A stretch of DNA of 24,800 nucleotides from JBEVEP01 sp040512755 (GTDB taxonomy: Bacteria; Pseudomonadota; Alphaproteobacteria; Rhizobiales; Rhizobiaceae), in contig JBEVEP010000056.1 in the NCBI GenBank assembly GCA_040512755.1, positions 1 through 24,800 of the forward strand, given 5' to 3'. Positions 1-8,539 of this stretch are shown piece after piece. The position numbers and the translations under genes are program-made. The stretch's first letter is position 1. Every line of letters begins with the position of its first letter. The notes below the pieces were generated by a model. The model was given only the letters and a program-made list of their open reading frames with translations. It made no database searches and was not told the origin of the DNA.

Positions 1-278
1 TGCGGACATTAAGGGCTGATCCTCGCGGCTGTCAATCGACCATTCGCACGTAAACCTGCAGGGACAAACTATCTTGAAATGGCGTGAGCGTTGTGGCGGG
101 CTCGTCGCCGGTGCGACTTGATGGCAGCGATCCGCTCCGCGTCGTCAGATGCTGAGATGCCGCCCCCGCCCAATTGGAAAGTTGAAAAAAGTTTGATGTA
201 GCGCCTGCTTAACAGCCGCTACACCATTCACCGTCACCCTGCCTTAACCGCACCTGTGCATGATCAGCGCAAGGGAAC
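1..278. other. Non-coding leader region upstream of the HerA-like gene
   Basis: I see no convincing coding frame here. The only clear structure is a perfect 7-bp inverted repeat, TGTAGCG at 197-203 and CGCTACA at 217-223, separated by 13 bases. It could be the terminator hairpin of a gene lying before the window, although no T-run follows it, or a regulator site for the ATPase gene. A TTGAAA hexamer at 182-187 has no good partner -10 box, so I do not call a promoter. Confidence 0.4.
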
Positions 279-296
279 TTGGGGGATTGTGTGTCC

Positions 297-2093
297 ATGC
301 ATCTAGAAGGTGACCGGACCAGCGAGAGCATCGCCTCGCAGGAGCGCCGCGACGCTGCGCAGAACGACAGCCGAATTTTGGGCCACGTCATACAATGCGA
401 TGGCGCGCGTGCCCGCATCGCAGCTTTCGCCGACACATCCGACGGAGCTGTCACAGGCCTCTGGACAGTGGGAAAGATGATCTCCATCAGCCTTCCCGAA
501 ACACGCACAGTGGGGCTCGTCTACGAAATCAGCAAGACAGACCATATCTGGAGCGAGGATGGGCGCAACGCCATCGAAGTGAGTGTCGAACTTGTGGGTG
601 AGGTGCGCGACGACCGCACGACCGGCAAGCCAGTATTCGACCGGGGCATCACGGCCTATCCCCATATCGGCGCGATCGCCCATCGCATTAGGATGCGCGA
701 TCTTGCCGCCGTCTATGATCTTGCCGGACGCAGGGCGGTCACCATTGGCCAACTATCCCAGGACGAATCCATCCGCGCCAATATTGCAATCGACGACACG
801 CTTGCGCGTCATTTCGCCATCGTGGGAACGACTGGCGTCGGCAAGTCGAGTGCAGTGACGTTGCTGCTGCGCAAGTCCATCGAGGCTCAACCGGACCTGC
901 GCATCCTTATCCTCGATCCGCACAACGAGTTTGCTTCCGCGCTGCCCGAGCATTGCGTGCGGATCGATACTTCGTCGCTGGATCTGCCATTCTGGCTGTT
1001 CAGCCTTGAGGAGTTTGCCGAGGTGCTGTTTCGGGGGCGCGAGGCCGTACCCGAGGAGATTGACCTCCTGCGCGACCTTATTCCCCAGGCCAAGAACCTG
1101 TACCGCAATCCAAACTCCGGCGCCTATTTGAGACGCGGTGGCGATGCCCTCACCGCCGACACCCCGGTCCCCTATCGTATGGCCGACCTGATCAAGCAAG
1201 TCGACGAGCGCATGGGTCTGTTGGACTCCAAGCTCGATCGCCCGGTTTACCGGTCTTTGAAGACGCGCCTGGAAGCAGCGCTTGCCGACCCGCGCTACCG
1301 TTTCATGTTCAATTCCCGGCTCATCGAAGACACGATCCACGAGACCATCGGCAACATTTTTCGCGTACCGCGTCATGGGCGGCCCGTGACCTGCTTCGAA
1401 ATGGCCGGCCTGCCATCGGAAGTCGTCAACTCGGTTTGCTCGGTACTTGCCCGGTTGGCCTTCGACCTCGCGCTGTGGAGCGACGGCAAACTGCGGCTGC
1501 TCGTCCTGTGCGAGGAGGCCCATCGCTATATGCCTGCCGACCCGCGCCTTGGCTTTGCACCGACACGCCACGCGCTGTCGCGCATCGCCAAGGAGGGTCG
1601 CAAGTATGGGTGCTATCTCGGAGTCGTAACCCAGCGGCCGGGCGAGCTGGATCCGACCATCCTGTCGCAATGCTCGACAGTCTTTTCCATGCGCCTGGCC
1701 AACGAGCAGGACCAGGCGATTATCCGTTCCGCAATTGCAGATTCGTCAGCCTCGTCACTCTCCTTTCTGGCCTCGATGGGGCAGCGCGAGGCAATCGCCT
1801 TCGGAGAGGGCGTCGCCACGACCATGCGGCTGAAATTCGAACGGCTCCCCGCTGCATTGATCCCGGGCGCGGGAAAACGCAGTCCCGAAAATGCAGACAG
1901 CAGCGAGGGCGACGACGTCGATCTCGTGGCAGTGGTTGAAAAGCTGCGCAACGTACCGAAACCGCAGCCACAGTCGACCGGCCTCGGAGAACTGGTCAGT
2001 CCGGTGACGCAGGCCGGCGAGTCCGCTTATAAGCGGAACGACTTTGGCGGCGACGTTCCTCGTGGGCGGCGACTCGGCGATGGGCTGTATTGA
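297..2093 (+). CDS. HerA/DUF87-family ATP-binding protein (DNA-translocase-like)
   Basis: A RecA/FtsK-fold ATPase of the HerA type. Family members are hexameric ring motors that move DNA, classically with the NurA nuclease. Counting from ATG 297 (598 aa), residues about 25-100 form a beta-rich N-terminal region resembling the HAS-barrel. The Walker A motif GTTGVGKSS is at about 177-185, Walker B LLVLCEEAH at about 401-409, and a sensor-like TQRP at about 445-448 follows the segment EGRKYGCYLG. The C-terminal 70 residues are polar and probably disordered. The start is uncertain: TTG 279, GTG 291 and ATG 297 are in frame. GGGGGA at 281-286 suits 291 or 297 better than 279, so I chose the ATG. 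No nurA-like gene lies beside it in this window, so a role in end resection is only a family-based guess. An alternative label is 'DUF87 domain-containing protein'. Confidence 0.85.
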   Translation: MHLEGDRTSESIASQERRDAAQNDSRILGHVIQCDGARARIAAFADTSDGAVTGLWTVGKMISISLPETRTVGLVYEISKTDHIWSEDGRNAIEVSVELVGEVRDDRTTGKPVFDRGITAYPHIGAIAHRIRMRDLAAVYDLAGRRAVTIGQLSQDESIRANIAIDDTLARHFAIVGTTGVGKSSAVTLLLRKSIEAQPDLRILILDPHNEFASALPEHCVRIDTSSLDLPFWLFSLEEFAEVLFRGREAVPEEIDLLRDLIPQAKNLYRNPNSGAYLRRGGDALTADTPVPYRMADLIKQVDERMGLLDSKLDRPVYRSLKTRLEAALADPRYRFMFNSRLIEDTIHETIGNIFRVPRHGRPVTCFEMAGLPSEVVNSVCSVLARLAFDLALWSDGKLRLLVLCEEAHRYMPADPRLGFAPTRHALSRIAKEGRKYGCYLGVVTQRPGELDPTILSQCSTVFSMRLANEQDQAIIRSAIADSSASSLSFLASMGQREAIAFGEGVATTMRLKFERLPAALIPGAGKRSPENADSSEGDDVDLVAVVEKLRNVPKPQPQSTGLGELVSPVTQAGESAYKRNDFGGDVPRGRRLGDGLY

Positions 2094-2245
2094 GCGGCGG
2101 GTCAAGACGGACCCTGCGACCGGCAGTTCACGGCGCCAAAAAAATAATCCCGAAACAAGGGCTTATAGCCAAAACATGATTCAACGCGCGACCATCGCTC
2201 TGGAGGCTGACATACCACGGCCCATTGCGTATGGTCGCTTGCACA

Positions 2246-2263
2246 CCCCGCCTGAAGGCGGGG
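2246..2263. terminator. Candidate bidirectional hairpin between convergent genes
   Basis: CCCCGCC and GGCGGGG form a 7-bp GC-only stem closed by the tetraloop TGAA. It lies between the end of the HerA-like gene and the end of the convergent diguanylate cyclase gene, where a shared terminator is expected. Neither strand has a T-run after the stem, so intrinsic termination is plausible rather than shown. Confidence 0.4.
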
Positions 2264-2273
2264 CGCGCCGGCG

Positions 2274-3065
2274 CTATGCGCAAATCCGGTTCCGGCCCAT
2301 GCGCTTGGCCTGATAGAGAAGCCTGTCAGCGCGGCGACAGAACTCTTCCGCCGATTCCCGCTTGTCCCACACCGCGAGGCCGACACTGGTAGTCACTTTC
2401 AGGCGCACATTGCCCGAGACGACCGCCATGCTGGCAACCGCCTTTCGGATGCGCTCGGCAAACTTTGCGAGCCGTTCCTCATTCATATTCGGCGCTACGA
2501 CGGCAAATTCCTCGCCGCCAAGGCGAGCGACGACATCATGATAGCGCGTCATATCACGCAGGCAGCTCGCCACCGCCTTCAGAACTTCGTCTCCGACATC
2601 ATGCCCATGCGTGTCATTCACGGCCTTGAAATGATCGAGGTCCAGGATCATCAGGCCGATCGGCTTGTCGATGCGGCGGAACTCCTCAATGTATTCACGC
2701 AGGGCATCGTCGAAATACCGCCGGTTCTGCATGCCGGTGAGCGCATCGGTAAGTGCCGCATGTTCAAGCGTTTCTGAGCGGGCACTGAGCGATGCGGTCA
2801 TCGCTCGAAGCTTCCCTTCCTCTTTGATCTGGGTGCGGATCAGCGGATAGATGAAGAACATGCCGAAAAGGAGAGCCGTGACGACGAGCCCGCCGGCGGC
2901 AAAAAGCAGACCCGCAAGATACTCGGCCTTTTCAACCTGTCCTGGCTGGAAAAGCGTTTCCGTTTTCACCGAAACAATGCCGTAAGCGTGAACGATCAGC
3001 GCGCACGTGGCAAAGATCGCCGCGATGAAAACAAAAAACGCCGACTCCGACTTATGGAACCGCAT
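2274..3065 (-). CDS. Membrane-anchored diguanylate cyclase (GGDEF domain)
   Basis: Makes cyclic di-GMP from two GTP at the inner membrane. Counting from ATG 3065 (263 aa), hydrophobic segments at about 10-30 and 50-74 are two membrane helices, separated by a short periplasmic loop with no recognisable sensor domain. The GGDEF domain runs from about 103 to the end, with the active-site motif GGEEF at 183-187. The product-inhibition I-site RxxD is present as RYHD (174-177), five residues before it, so the enzyme should be catalytically competent and feedback controlled. An in-frame GTG at 3158 would overlap the miaA stop as GTGA. I prefer ATG 3065 because the 31 extra codons use many codons rare here (CTA, TTA, CGA, ATA, AGT), and because GGTGGGCGGAG precedes the ATG. 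It lies downstream of miaA on the same strand. What it senses cannot be told. Confidence 0.88.
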   Translation of the reverse strand: MRFHKSESAFFVFIAAIFATCALIVHAYGIVSVKTETLFQPGQVEKAEYLAGLLFAAGGLVVTALLFGMFFIYPLIRTQIKEEGKLRAMTASLSARSETLEHAALTDALTGMQNRRYFDDALREYIEEFRRIDKPIGLMILDLDHFKAVNDTHGHDVGDEVLKAVASCLRDMTRYHDVVARLGGEEFAVVAPNMNEERLAKFAERIRKAVASMAVVSGNVRLKVTTSVGLAVWDKRESAEEFCRRADRLLYQAKRMGRNRICA

Positions 3066-3154
3066 ACTCCGCCCACCCGCAGGGTTTGGCGTGACTATGG
3101 CATGAGCCTGCTTACGGGAAGTTAATCGGCAGCCTTCAATGCCGGATAGGATCG

Positions 3155-4129
3155 TCACGGAATCATGATATGCGCGATTTGGTCCAAACCCGCACCATCA
3201 GGTGAAATTCGCCGCCATTCGGGACCCAGTTGATGGCGGAACCAGGTGGCCTGCCGTTTCGCGTACTGTCTGGTGGCGATTTTCGCGCGCTCAATCGCCT
3301 CCTTGAAAGATACGGTTCCTGCAATTGCGGCCTGAAGTTCGCGAACGCCGATTGCCTTCATGGCGGGCAAATCGGAATCCAGCTTGAGCGACATCAACGT
3401 CTCCACCTCGCCGAGCGCGCCGGTCTCGAGCATCTGATCGAAGCGCTGGTCGATCCGGCCAATGAGCGTTTCCCGGTCCACCTCGATGACGAAGCGCCGC
3501 GCGGAGGCAGTTTCGATCAGTGGCCGTCCCCGCTCCGCTTGCCATTCGACGATCGAACGGCCCGACGAATGGAAAACTTCAAGCGCCCTGACGATCCTGT
3601 GTCCGTCCGAGGGCCGTAGCGCCGCCGCCGCGCGCGGATCGTCACGCGTCAGAACCGCATGGAGGCGGCTCGCCCCCTCCTCCGCAAGCCGCTGACGCCA
3701 TAAGCCGCGGACACTTGGCCGAATGTCCGGCATTTCGGACAAACCATCCGAGAGAGCGCGGAAATAGAGCCCGGTTCCGCCTGCAAAAAGAGGTCTGTGT
3801 TCATCGAACGCGCCTCCGTCCCGCAGCCGCGCAACATCGGCCAGCCAGAGGCCGGCCGAATAGTGATCTCCGGGCGCTACATGGCCATAGAGATGATGCG
3901 GCGCTGCCTTCAGGTCCGCAGCCACGGGCCGGGCGGTCAGGGCGTTCAAGACGGAATAGACTTGCATGGAGTCGGCATTGACGATGCAGCCGCCGATCCG
4001 CCGTGCGATCTCCAGAGCCAAAGCCGACTTGCCGCTGGCGGTCGGCCCCGCTATCAGGATCGCATTCTTGATAAGCCTATCGCCCTCGCCTGCTCCGGAT
4101 TGCGCCATGTCTTTTATCGCCACACTCAT
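3155..4129 (-). CDS. miaA: tRNA dimethylallyltransferase MiaA
   Basis: Transfers a dimethylallyl group from DMAPP to N6 of A37 in tRNAs that read codons starting with U, the first step toward ms2i6A. Counting from ATG 4129 (324 aa), the P-loop GPTASGKS is at 28-35, NADSMQVY at 51-58 (catalytic and DMAPP region), AGGTGLYFRAL at about 116-126, and the tRNA-contact motif RQYAKRQATWFR at 287-298. The length fits the family (about 300-320). A second in-frame ATG at 4108 would give a seven-residue shorter protein; neither start has a strong Shine-Dalgarno. With either start the gene abuts or overlaps the divergent serB, so its promoter must lie inside the serB coding region. The diguanylate cyclase gene follows on the same strand. 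Confidence 0.96.
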   Translation of the reverse strand: MSVAIKDMAQSGAGEGDRLIKNAILIAGPTASGKSALALEIARRIGGCIVNADSMQVYSVLNALTARPVAADLKAAPHHLYGHVAPGDHYSAGLWLADVARLRDGGAFDEHRPLFAGGTGLYFRALSDGLSEMPDIRPSVRGLWRQRLAEEGASRLHAVLTRDDPRAAAALRPSDGHRIVRALEVFHSSGRSIVEWQAERGRPLIETASARRFVIEVDRETLIGRIDQRFDQMLETGALGEVETLMSLKLDSDLPAMKAIGVRELQAAIAGTVSFKEAIERAKIATRQYAKRQATWFRHQLGPEWRRISPDGAGLDQIAHIMIP

Positions 4130-4994
4130 TTCCCATCCGGCAGCGCGAGTTCTTACACCGCAGGTCGCGCATATGGCGTCGAAGGCTGTTGGCGCAAGAG
4201 GGATCGACTGGCTCGCGGAGGATGTCGCTTGCGATCTGCTTCTGCCCGCTCAGGATAGCGTGCCTGCCACCCTTGCTGTATTGCGCGACTGCCTTGCGCT
4301 CGTTCCGGTCGACATCGTGGTTCACGATAGCGCTGGTCGCCAGAAAAAAATCCTGCTCGCCGACATGGATTCCACCATGATCGATCAGGAATGCATTGAC
4401 GAACTCGCTGACGAAGTGGGTATCAAGGATCGCGTTGCCGCCATCACGGCACGCTCCATGAATGGTGAAATCGCGTTCGAACCAGCGCTCCGGGAGCGCG
4501 TTGCGCTGCTGAAGGGGCTCAGCGCGACGGTTGTCGATACGATCATCGCAAAGCGCATCACGCTGGCGTCGGGCGGCCGCGAACTGGTCGCCACCATGAA
4601 GAAGCACGGCGCCTGGACTGCACTTGTCTCGGGCGGATTTGATGTTTTCACCGCCCGCATCGCCAAGAAACTTGGCTTCGACGAAAACCGGGCCAACCGC
4701 CTTATCGAAGCTGATGGAGCTTTGACTGGCGCGGTAGCCGAACCGATATTGGGAAGGGTAGCAAAGGCGGAAGCTTTGCTGGAAATCTCGGCTCGTCTCG
4801 GCCTGGCCCCGACCGATGCCATCGCAGTCGGCGATGGCGCCAACGATCTCGACATGATCCGTCTTGCGGGCACGGGTGTGGCGCTTCACGCGAAGCCAGC
4901 GGTCGCCGCCGAAGCCGACGTCCGTATCGACCATAGCGATCTCACTGCTCTGCTCTACATCCAGGGCTATCGCCGGGAGGACTTTGCCGGATGA
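4107..4994 (+). CDS. serB: Phosphoserine phosphatase SerB
   Basis: Last step of serine synthesis: hydrolyses O-phospho-L-serine to L-serine and phosphate. The protein has 295 residues. The N-terminal about 80 residues form a regulatory region like that of other proteobacterial SerB proteins. The HAD core follows, with motif I DMDST at 86-90 (nucleophile D86, general acid D88), motif II VSGGFD at 174-179, a lysine at about 220, and motif III GDGANDLDM at 242-250. The frame is open further upstream to 3966, but that part is antisense to miaA; ATG 4107 gives the usual SerB N-terminus MSFIATL. The stop overlaps the next start as ATGA, so translation of the acetyltransferase gene is probably coupled. 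Confidence 0.96.
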   Translation: MSFIATLISHPAARVLTPQVAHMASKAVGARGIDWLAEDVACDLLLPAQDSVPATLAVLRDCLALVPVDIVVHDSAGRQKKILLADMDSTMIDQECIDELADEVGIKDRVAAITARSMNGEIAFEPALRERVALLKGLSATVVDTIIAKRITLASGGRELVATMKKHGAWTALVSGGFDVFTARIAKKLGFDENRANRLIEADGALTGAVAEPILGRVAKAEALLEISARLGLAPTDAIAVGDGANDLDMIRLAGTGVALHAKPAVAAEADVRIDHSDLTALLYIQGYRREDFAG

Positions 4995-5563
4995 AGCCGA
5001 TCGAAACGGCGCGGCTCGTGATCCGCAACTGGGAAGAGCGCGACCGCGATCTGTTCTTCCGCATAAATTCCGACGACAGGGTCATGGAATTCTTCCCGTT
5101 TCGCCGTAGTCGCGCGGAAGCCGACGAGCGCTTTGATTGTCTGCGCGCCGATATTGCTGAGCATGGCTATGGTTTCACGGCAGTGGAGGTTGCAGCGACC
5201 GGTGAATGCATCGGATTCGTCGGCCTCAACTCCACAGACCTTGAGCCGTTCCTCCCCGATGGAACGGTCGAAATCGGCTGGCGGCTTGCGCCGGAATACT
5301 GGGGTCATGGCTATGTCACCGAGGCAGCGAAAGCATTGCTCGCCTTCGCCTTCAACGAACTCGGTCTAGAAGAAATCGTATCTTTCGCCGTTCCGAACAA
5401 CAGGCGCTCGACAGCCGTCATGGAGCGTCTTGGAATGCGCGCCGACCCCTCCGGTGATTTCGACCATCCCGAAGTGCCGGACACGCATCCCGATTTCAAG
5501 CGGCTCCTGCTCTATCGGCTCGCGCGGAAAGATTGGAAAGCGCAGAACGTTTCAGACAGCTGA
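4991..5563 (+). CDS. GNAT-family N-acetyltransferase (RimJ/RimL-like)
   Basis: A 190-residue acetyltransferase that should use acetyl-CoA. The N-terminus (ETARLVIRNWEERD) is typical of the RimJ/RimL subgroup. The acetyl-CoA loop is seen in WRLAPEYWGHGYVTEA (about 97-112), where the usual Q/R-x-x-G-x-G/A appears as YWGHGY, and NNRRSTAVMERLGM (136-149) is the conserved C-terminal element. Its ATG overlaps the serB stop (ATGA), so it is in one operon with serB. The substrate cannot be told: a ribosomal protein N-terminus, an amino acid or a small amine are all possible. Confidence 0.88.
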   Translation: MKPIETARLVIRNWEERDRDLFFRINSDDRVMEFFPFRRSRAEADERFDCLRADIAEHGYGFTAVEVAATGECIGFVGLNSTDLEPFLPDGTVEIGWRLAPEYWGHGYVTEAAKALLAFAFNELGLEEIVSFAVPNNRRSTAVMERLGMRADPSGDFDHPEVPDTHPDFKRLLLYRLARKDWKAQNVSDS

Positions 5564-5616
5564 CTACCGCTTGCACGGCGGCGGCATCCTCTGAAAGCTC
5601 CGGACTTCGCGCTCTC

Positions 5617-5681
5617 CCAACCCCCGCGGTCCCAAATTCAGTTGCCGCTCCAGCGGCCCTGAAGCCTCACCGGGGGATTGG
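5617..5681. terminator. Nested inverted repeat between convergent genes
   Basis: CCAACCCCCG at 5617-5626 pairs with CGGGGG-A-TTGG at 5671-5681, leaving one bulged A. The enclosed loop holds a second hairpin, GCCGC at 5644-5648 with GCGGC at 5653-5657 and loop TCCA. It sits between the acetyltransferase gene and the end of degP, so it could stop transcription from both sides. No T-run follows. Confidence 0.35.
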
Positions 5682-5682
5682 T

Positions 5683-7272
5683 TCAATCCATCCTGACTGT
5701 CACGAAGCGCAGTTCTCCGGTCTTGGACGCAAGCATCAAAAGCGCATTCTTGCGACCCTGTTCCTTCAGGGCCGCAATGCGATCCATCACGTCCTTCGGC
5801 GAGGAGACGGATTCCTGCGCAATTTCAGTGATCACTTCGCCAGGCTGGATGCCGCGTTCGGCCGCAGCAGAATCTGGCGCCACTTCGGTGATCGCAACGC
5901 CTGAAACGTCAGAGGAGATTTCGAAGTTCTTGCGGGTCACGTCGTTGAGTTCGGCGATCGTCATGCCGAGCACGGTCGCCGTTGAAACAGCGCTGTCCTT
6001 GTCCTGCGTGGTTTCTTCCGGCTTGCCCTCCTCCGTGGCTGCAAGTTTCTCGCCATCCTCGAGGCGGCCAAGCGTTACCTTCACCGTTTGCTCGACACCC
6101 TTGCGCACAACGACGACGTCCACGGCTTTGCCCACCGGACTTTCGGCTACCACGCGTGGCAGGTCGCGCATGTCTCTCACGTCCTTGCCATCGAACTTCA
6201 CAATGACGTCGCCCGGCAAAATCGAACCATTGTCAACCGGTCCGCCCTTGATGACGCCAGCCACGAGGGCGCCTTTGGCATTGTCCATACCAAGGCTTTC
6301 GGCGATCTCGTCCGTCACCGGCTGGATCCGCACGCCCAGCCAGCCGCGCCGCGTCTCGCCAAATTCGCGCAACTGATCGACCACCCCGACGGCAAGCTGC
6401 GAAGGGATTGAGAAGCCGATACCGATGGAGCCTCCCGACGGCGAAATGATAGCCGTGTTGATCCCGATCACCTCGCCATACATGTTGAACAGCGGGCCGC
6501 CGGAGTTGCCGCGGTTGATCGCCGCGTCCGTCTGAATGAAGTCATCATACGGGCCGGAGTTAATGTCGCGATTGCGCGCCGAGACAATGCCAACTGTGAC
6601 TGTGCCGCCGAGGCCGAATGGATTGCCAATTGCCATGACCCAGTCGCCGATCCGCATGACAGTGGAGTCACCGAACTTCACCGCCTTCAGCTTCTTGAGT
6701 TTCGGGTCGACCTTGAGCACCGCAATGTCGGTCTTGGTATCCTTACCGATCAATTCGGCCTTCAATTTTGAGCCGTCCGAGAAATTGACCTCGATCTCGT
6801 CGGCGTCGGCGATGACGTGATTGTTGGTTACGACGATGCCCTGCTCGGCATCTACTACGAAACCGGAGCCGAGCGATTGCACCTTCTGCGATCCGCCCTG
6901 GCCTTCGCCTCCGCGATCCTTGAAGAAATCGTCGAAGAAATCCTGGAACGGCGAGCCCTCCGGAAGCTGCGGCATCGGGACCGCGCCGGGGCCTTCTGTG
7001 CCCTTTATTGTCTGCGAGGTCGAAATGTTCACGACAGATTCCAGCAATCCCTCAGCAAGGTCGGCTACCGAGGCTGGTCCCTGCGAAGGTGCTGGTAAAG
7101 CCCCTGGTGCAGGTGTTTGCGGCACTGGCGCAGCTGTTTGCGGGGCTGGCAGGGCGGTCTCCGCGCGAGATGCTGTTACAGTCGCTGGGACAGCCAACGC
7201 GCTCAACAGCAAGGCCGTCGTCGAAGCAAGCAAAGTCTTGCGCACCGCGTAGTGGATCGAAGTCGGTTTCAT
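5683..7272 (-). CDS. degP: Do/DegP-family periplasmic serine protease
   Basis: Periplasmic HtrA-type protease and chaperone that removes misfolded envelope proteins. From ATG 7272 the protein has 529 residues; GGGAGG lies 8 bases before this ATG, which decides it over an in-frame start at 7326. Residues 1-38 are a Sec signal peptide (hydrophobic core about 13-33, ending ASRAE). A Pro/Ala linker follows to about 65. The trypsin-like domain has H152 in TNNHVI, D182 in KTDIAVL and S257 in NRGNSGGP, so the catalytic triad is complete. Two PDZ domains follow, at about 305-400 and 425-520, separated by an acidic Glu/Lys/Thr linker. It is the last gene of the hflK-hflC-DUF2065 strand group, 121 bases after DUF2065, and has its own possible promoter. 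Confidence 0.95.
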   Translation of the reverse strand: MKPTSIHYAVRKTLLASTTALLLSALAVPATVTASRAETALPAPQTAAPVPQTPAPGALPAPSQGPASVADLAEGLLESVVNISTSQTIKGTEGPGAVPMPQLPEGSPFQDFFDDFFKDRGGEGQGGSQKVQSLGSGFVVDAEQGIVVTNNHVIADADEIEVNFSDGSKLKAELIGKDTKTDIAVLKVDPKLKKLKAVKFGDSTVMRIGDWVMAIGNPFGLGGTVTVGIVSARNRDINSGPYDDFIQTDAAINRGNSGGPLFNMYGEVIGINTAIISPSGGSIGIGFSIPSQLAVGVVDQLREFGETRRGWLGVRIQPVTDEIAESLGMDNAKGALVAGVIKGGPVDNGSILPGDVIVKFDGKDVRDMRDLPRVVAESPVGKAVDVVVVRKGVEQTVKVTLGRLEDGEKLAATEEGKPEETTQDKDSAVSTATVLGMTIAELNDVTRKNFEISSDVSGVAITEVAPDSAAAERGIQPGEVITEIAQESVSSPKDVMDRIAALKEQGRKNALLMLASKTGELRFVTVRMD

Positions 7273-7313
7273 GCGGCGTGCCTCCCGGCCTTTAAGCGGA
7301 TTCGTTTGCGCCC

Positions 7314-7342
7314 CTAGGTGACCCAAACAGTTTTCTTGTCAA
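7314..7342 (-). promoter_or_regulatory. Possible degP promoter
   Basis: On the minus strand a perfect TTGACA (7342-7337) lies about 70 bases upstream of the degP ATG. The hexamer 17 bases further on (7319-7314) is ACCTAG, a poor -10, so an activator or an alternative sigma factor may be needed if this is used at all. Confidence 0.3.
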
Positions 7343-7393
7343 GAAATAAGGCGCGTTTGCGGCCCTTTGATCATCAGGAAGATAAATCCTGCG

Positions 7394-7579
7394 TTACCCG
7401 CGGGCCAGCCAAACCACGCCCACGCCGATCGCGATGGCCGCGAGGCCGCCGATCCTCAACGCGTTCTCAGGCGTCGACAGCACTTCGGTCGCAAGGCGCT
7501 TCGCAAGGCCCGGAAACCCGCAATAGACCAGTCCTTCGATGACGAGGACGAGGCCCATCGCGGCAAGGAAATCGGCCAT
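7394..7579 (-). CDS. DUF2065 small membrane protein
   Basis: 61 residues with two hydrophobic segments (about 6-21 and 41-59) joined by a short basic loop. The pattern MADFLAAMGLVLVIEGL and the closing GGLAAIAIGVGVVWLARG fit the DUF2065 (YjeT-like) family, whose members are commonly found next to hflC. It starts 5 bases after the hflC stop, so it is in the same operon. The function is unknown. Its position between the FtsH modulators and DegP suggests membrane-protein quality control, which is inference from context only. Confidence 0.85.
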   Translation of the reverse strand: MADFLAAMGLVLVIEGLVYCGFPGLAKRLATEVLSTPENALRIGGLAAIAIGVGVVWLARG

Positions 7580-7584
7580 CGCGC

Positions 7585-8538
7585 CTACTGGCTGTTCGTG
7601 CTGGTCGTGCCGTCAGCGGCGGGCGCGGGTGGTGCGACACCAGGCTTCGCAAGCGGCGCACCGCCACCTGAATCCCGGAAGAAGCGCAGGAATTCGGAGT
7701 CGGGTGATAACACCATCGTGGTCCCGCCGCCTTCCAGAGCCTGCATGTAGGCCGCCATCGAGCGATAGAATTCGAAGAATTCCGGATCGCGCTGGAACGC
7801 ATCGGCAAAGGTGGAATTCCGTTCGGCTTCGCCCTCGCCGCGCAGGATCTCCGATTCTTTTCGCGCCTCTGCGACGATCTCGACCACCTCGCGATCGGCA
7901 CGGGCGCGAATGCGCTGTGCGGCCTCACGGCCACGCGCCCGTAGTCTCTCGGCCTCCGCGAGGCGCTCCGCCTTCATGCGATCATAGGTCTGTTGCGAAA
8001 CTTCGGCCGTCAGATCGGTCCGCCGGATGCGGACATCGTCGATCTCCAGTCCGAGCGACGTGGCGTCCGGGCGCAGTTGATCGCGAACCTCGCGCATCAT
8101 CGCCGCGCGCTCTTCCGAGAGAGCGGCTTCGAAGCCACGCAAGCCATAGACCCTGCGCAAGGCAGCATCGAGACGCGTGCGCAAACGCTGCTCGGCAAGT
8201 TCCACTTGCCCGGAGACGGCCGCCCGGAAGCGCCGCGGATCGGCAATCTTATAGGCAACAAAGGCGTCAACCTCGTAGAACTTGCCACCCGAAACCTGGA
8301 CCCGAATGTCGTCGAGATCGAACCGTAGCACGCGATCCTCGATCATTTGCACATTATCGGCTCCGAACAATGCGAACGGCGCCTTGAAGTAGATCCCCGG
8401 TTCGGTCTTCACGTCCACGATCTCGCCAAAGCGCAGCACGATGGCCTGCTCGCGTTCGTTAACGACAAAGACCGATGAATAGATCAGGAAGAGGACGAAG
8501 GCGACGATGACGCCAATGACAGGAAGACGGTTGGTCAT
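7585..8538 (-). CDS. hflC: HflC, SPFH-domain modulator of FtsH
   Basis: With HflK it builds a large inner-membrane cage around the AAA protease FtsH and restrains its action on membrane substrates. The protein has 317 residues: an N-terminal membrane helix (about 5-25), then an SPFH/band-7 domain (EREQAIVLRFGEIV, about 28-41, through the conserved VYGLRGFEAALSEERAAMM region), then a long charged helix (TYDRMKAERLAEAERLRARGREAAQRI and on). A variable Pro/Ala/Thr tail ends the protein. ATG 8538 lies 1 base after the hflK stop; AAGGAA, inside the end of hflK, is 9 bases before it. The open frame reaches up to 8613 but that part is hflK sequence. Confidence 0.95.
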   Translation of the reverse strand: MTNRLPVIGVIVAFVLFLIYSSVFVVNEREQAIVLRFGEIVDVKTEPGIYFKAPFALFGADNVQMIEDRVLRFDLDDIRVQVSGGKFYEVDAFVAYKIADPRRFRAAVSGQVELAEQRLRTRLDAALRRVYGLRGFEAALSEERAAMMREVRDQLRPDATSLGLEIDDVRIRRTDLTAEVSQQTYDRMKAERLAEAERLRARGREAAQRIRARADREVVEIVAEARKESEILRGEGEAERNSTFADAFQRDPEFFEFYRSMAAYMQALEGGGTTMVLSPDSEFLRFFRDSGGGAPLAKPGVAPPAPAADGTTSTNSQ

Positions 8539-8539
8539 A

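Noticed and set aside
753..1670. 305-codon open frame on the minus strand
   Set aside because: It lies wholly antisense to the HerA-like gene, whose motifs are clear; the translation shows no domain.
3066..3158. N-terminal extension of the diguanylate cyclase to GTG 3158
   Set aside because: It would give a neat GTGA overlap with miaA, but the codons are unlike the rest of the gene and the membrane helix then starts unusually late. It is kept only as an alternative.
4077..4934. 285-codon open frame on the minus strand
   Set aside because: It is antisense to serB and has no recognisable motif; it arises from the G+C bias.
7539..8387. 282-codon open frame on the plus strand
   Set aside because: It is antisense to hflC, with Arg/Ser/Pro-rich content typical of a wrong frame.
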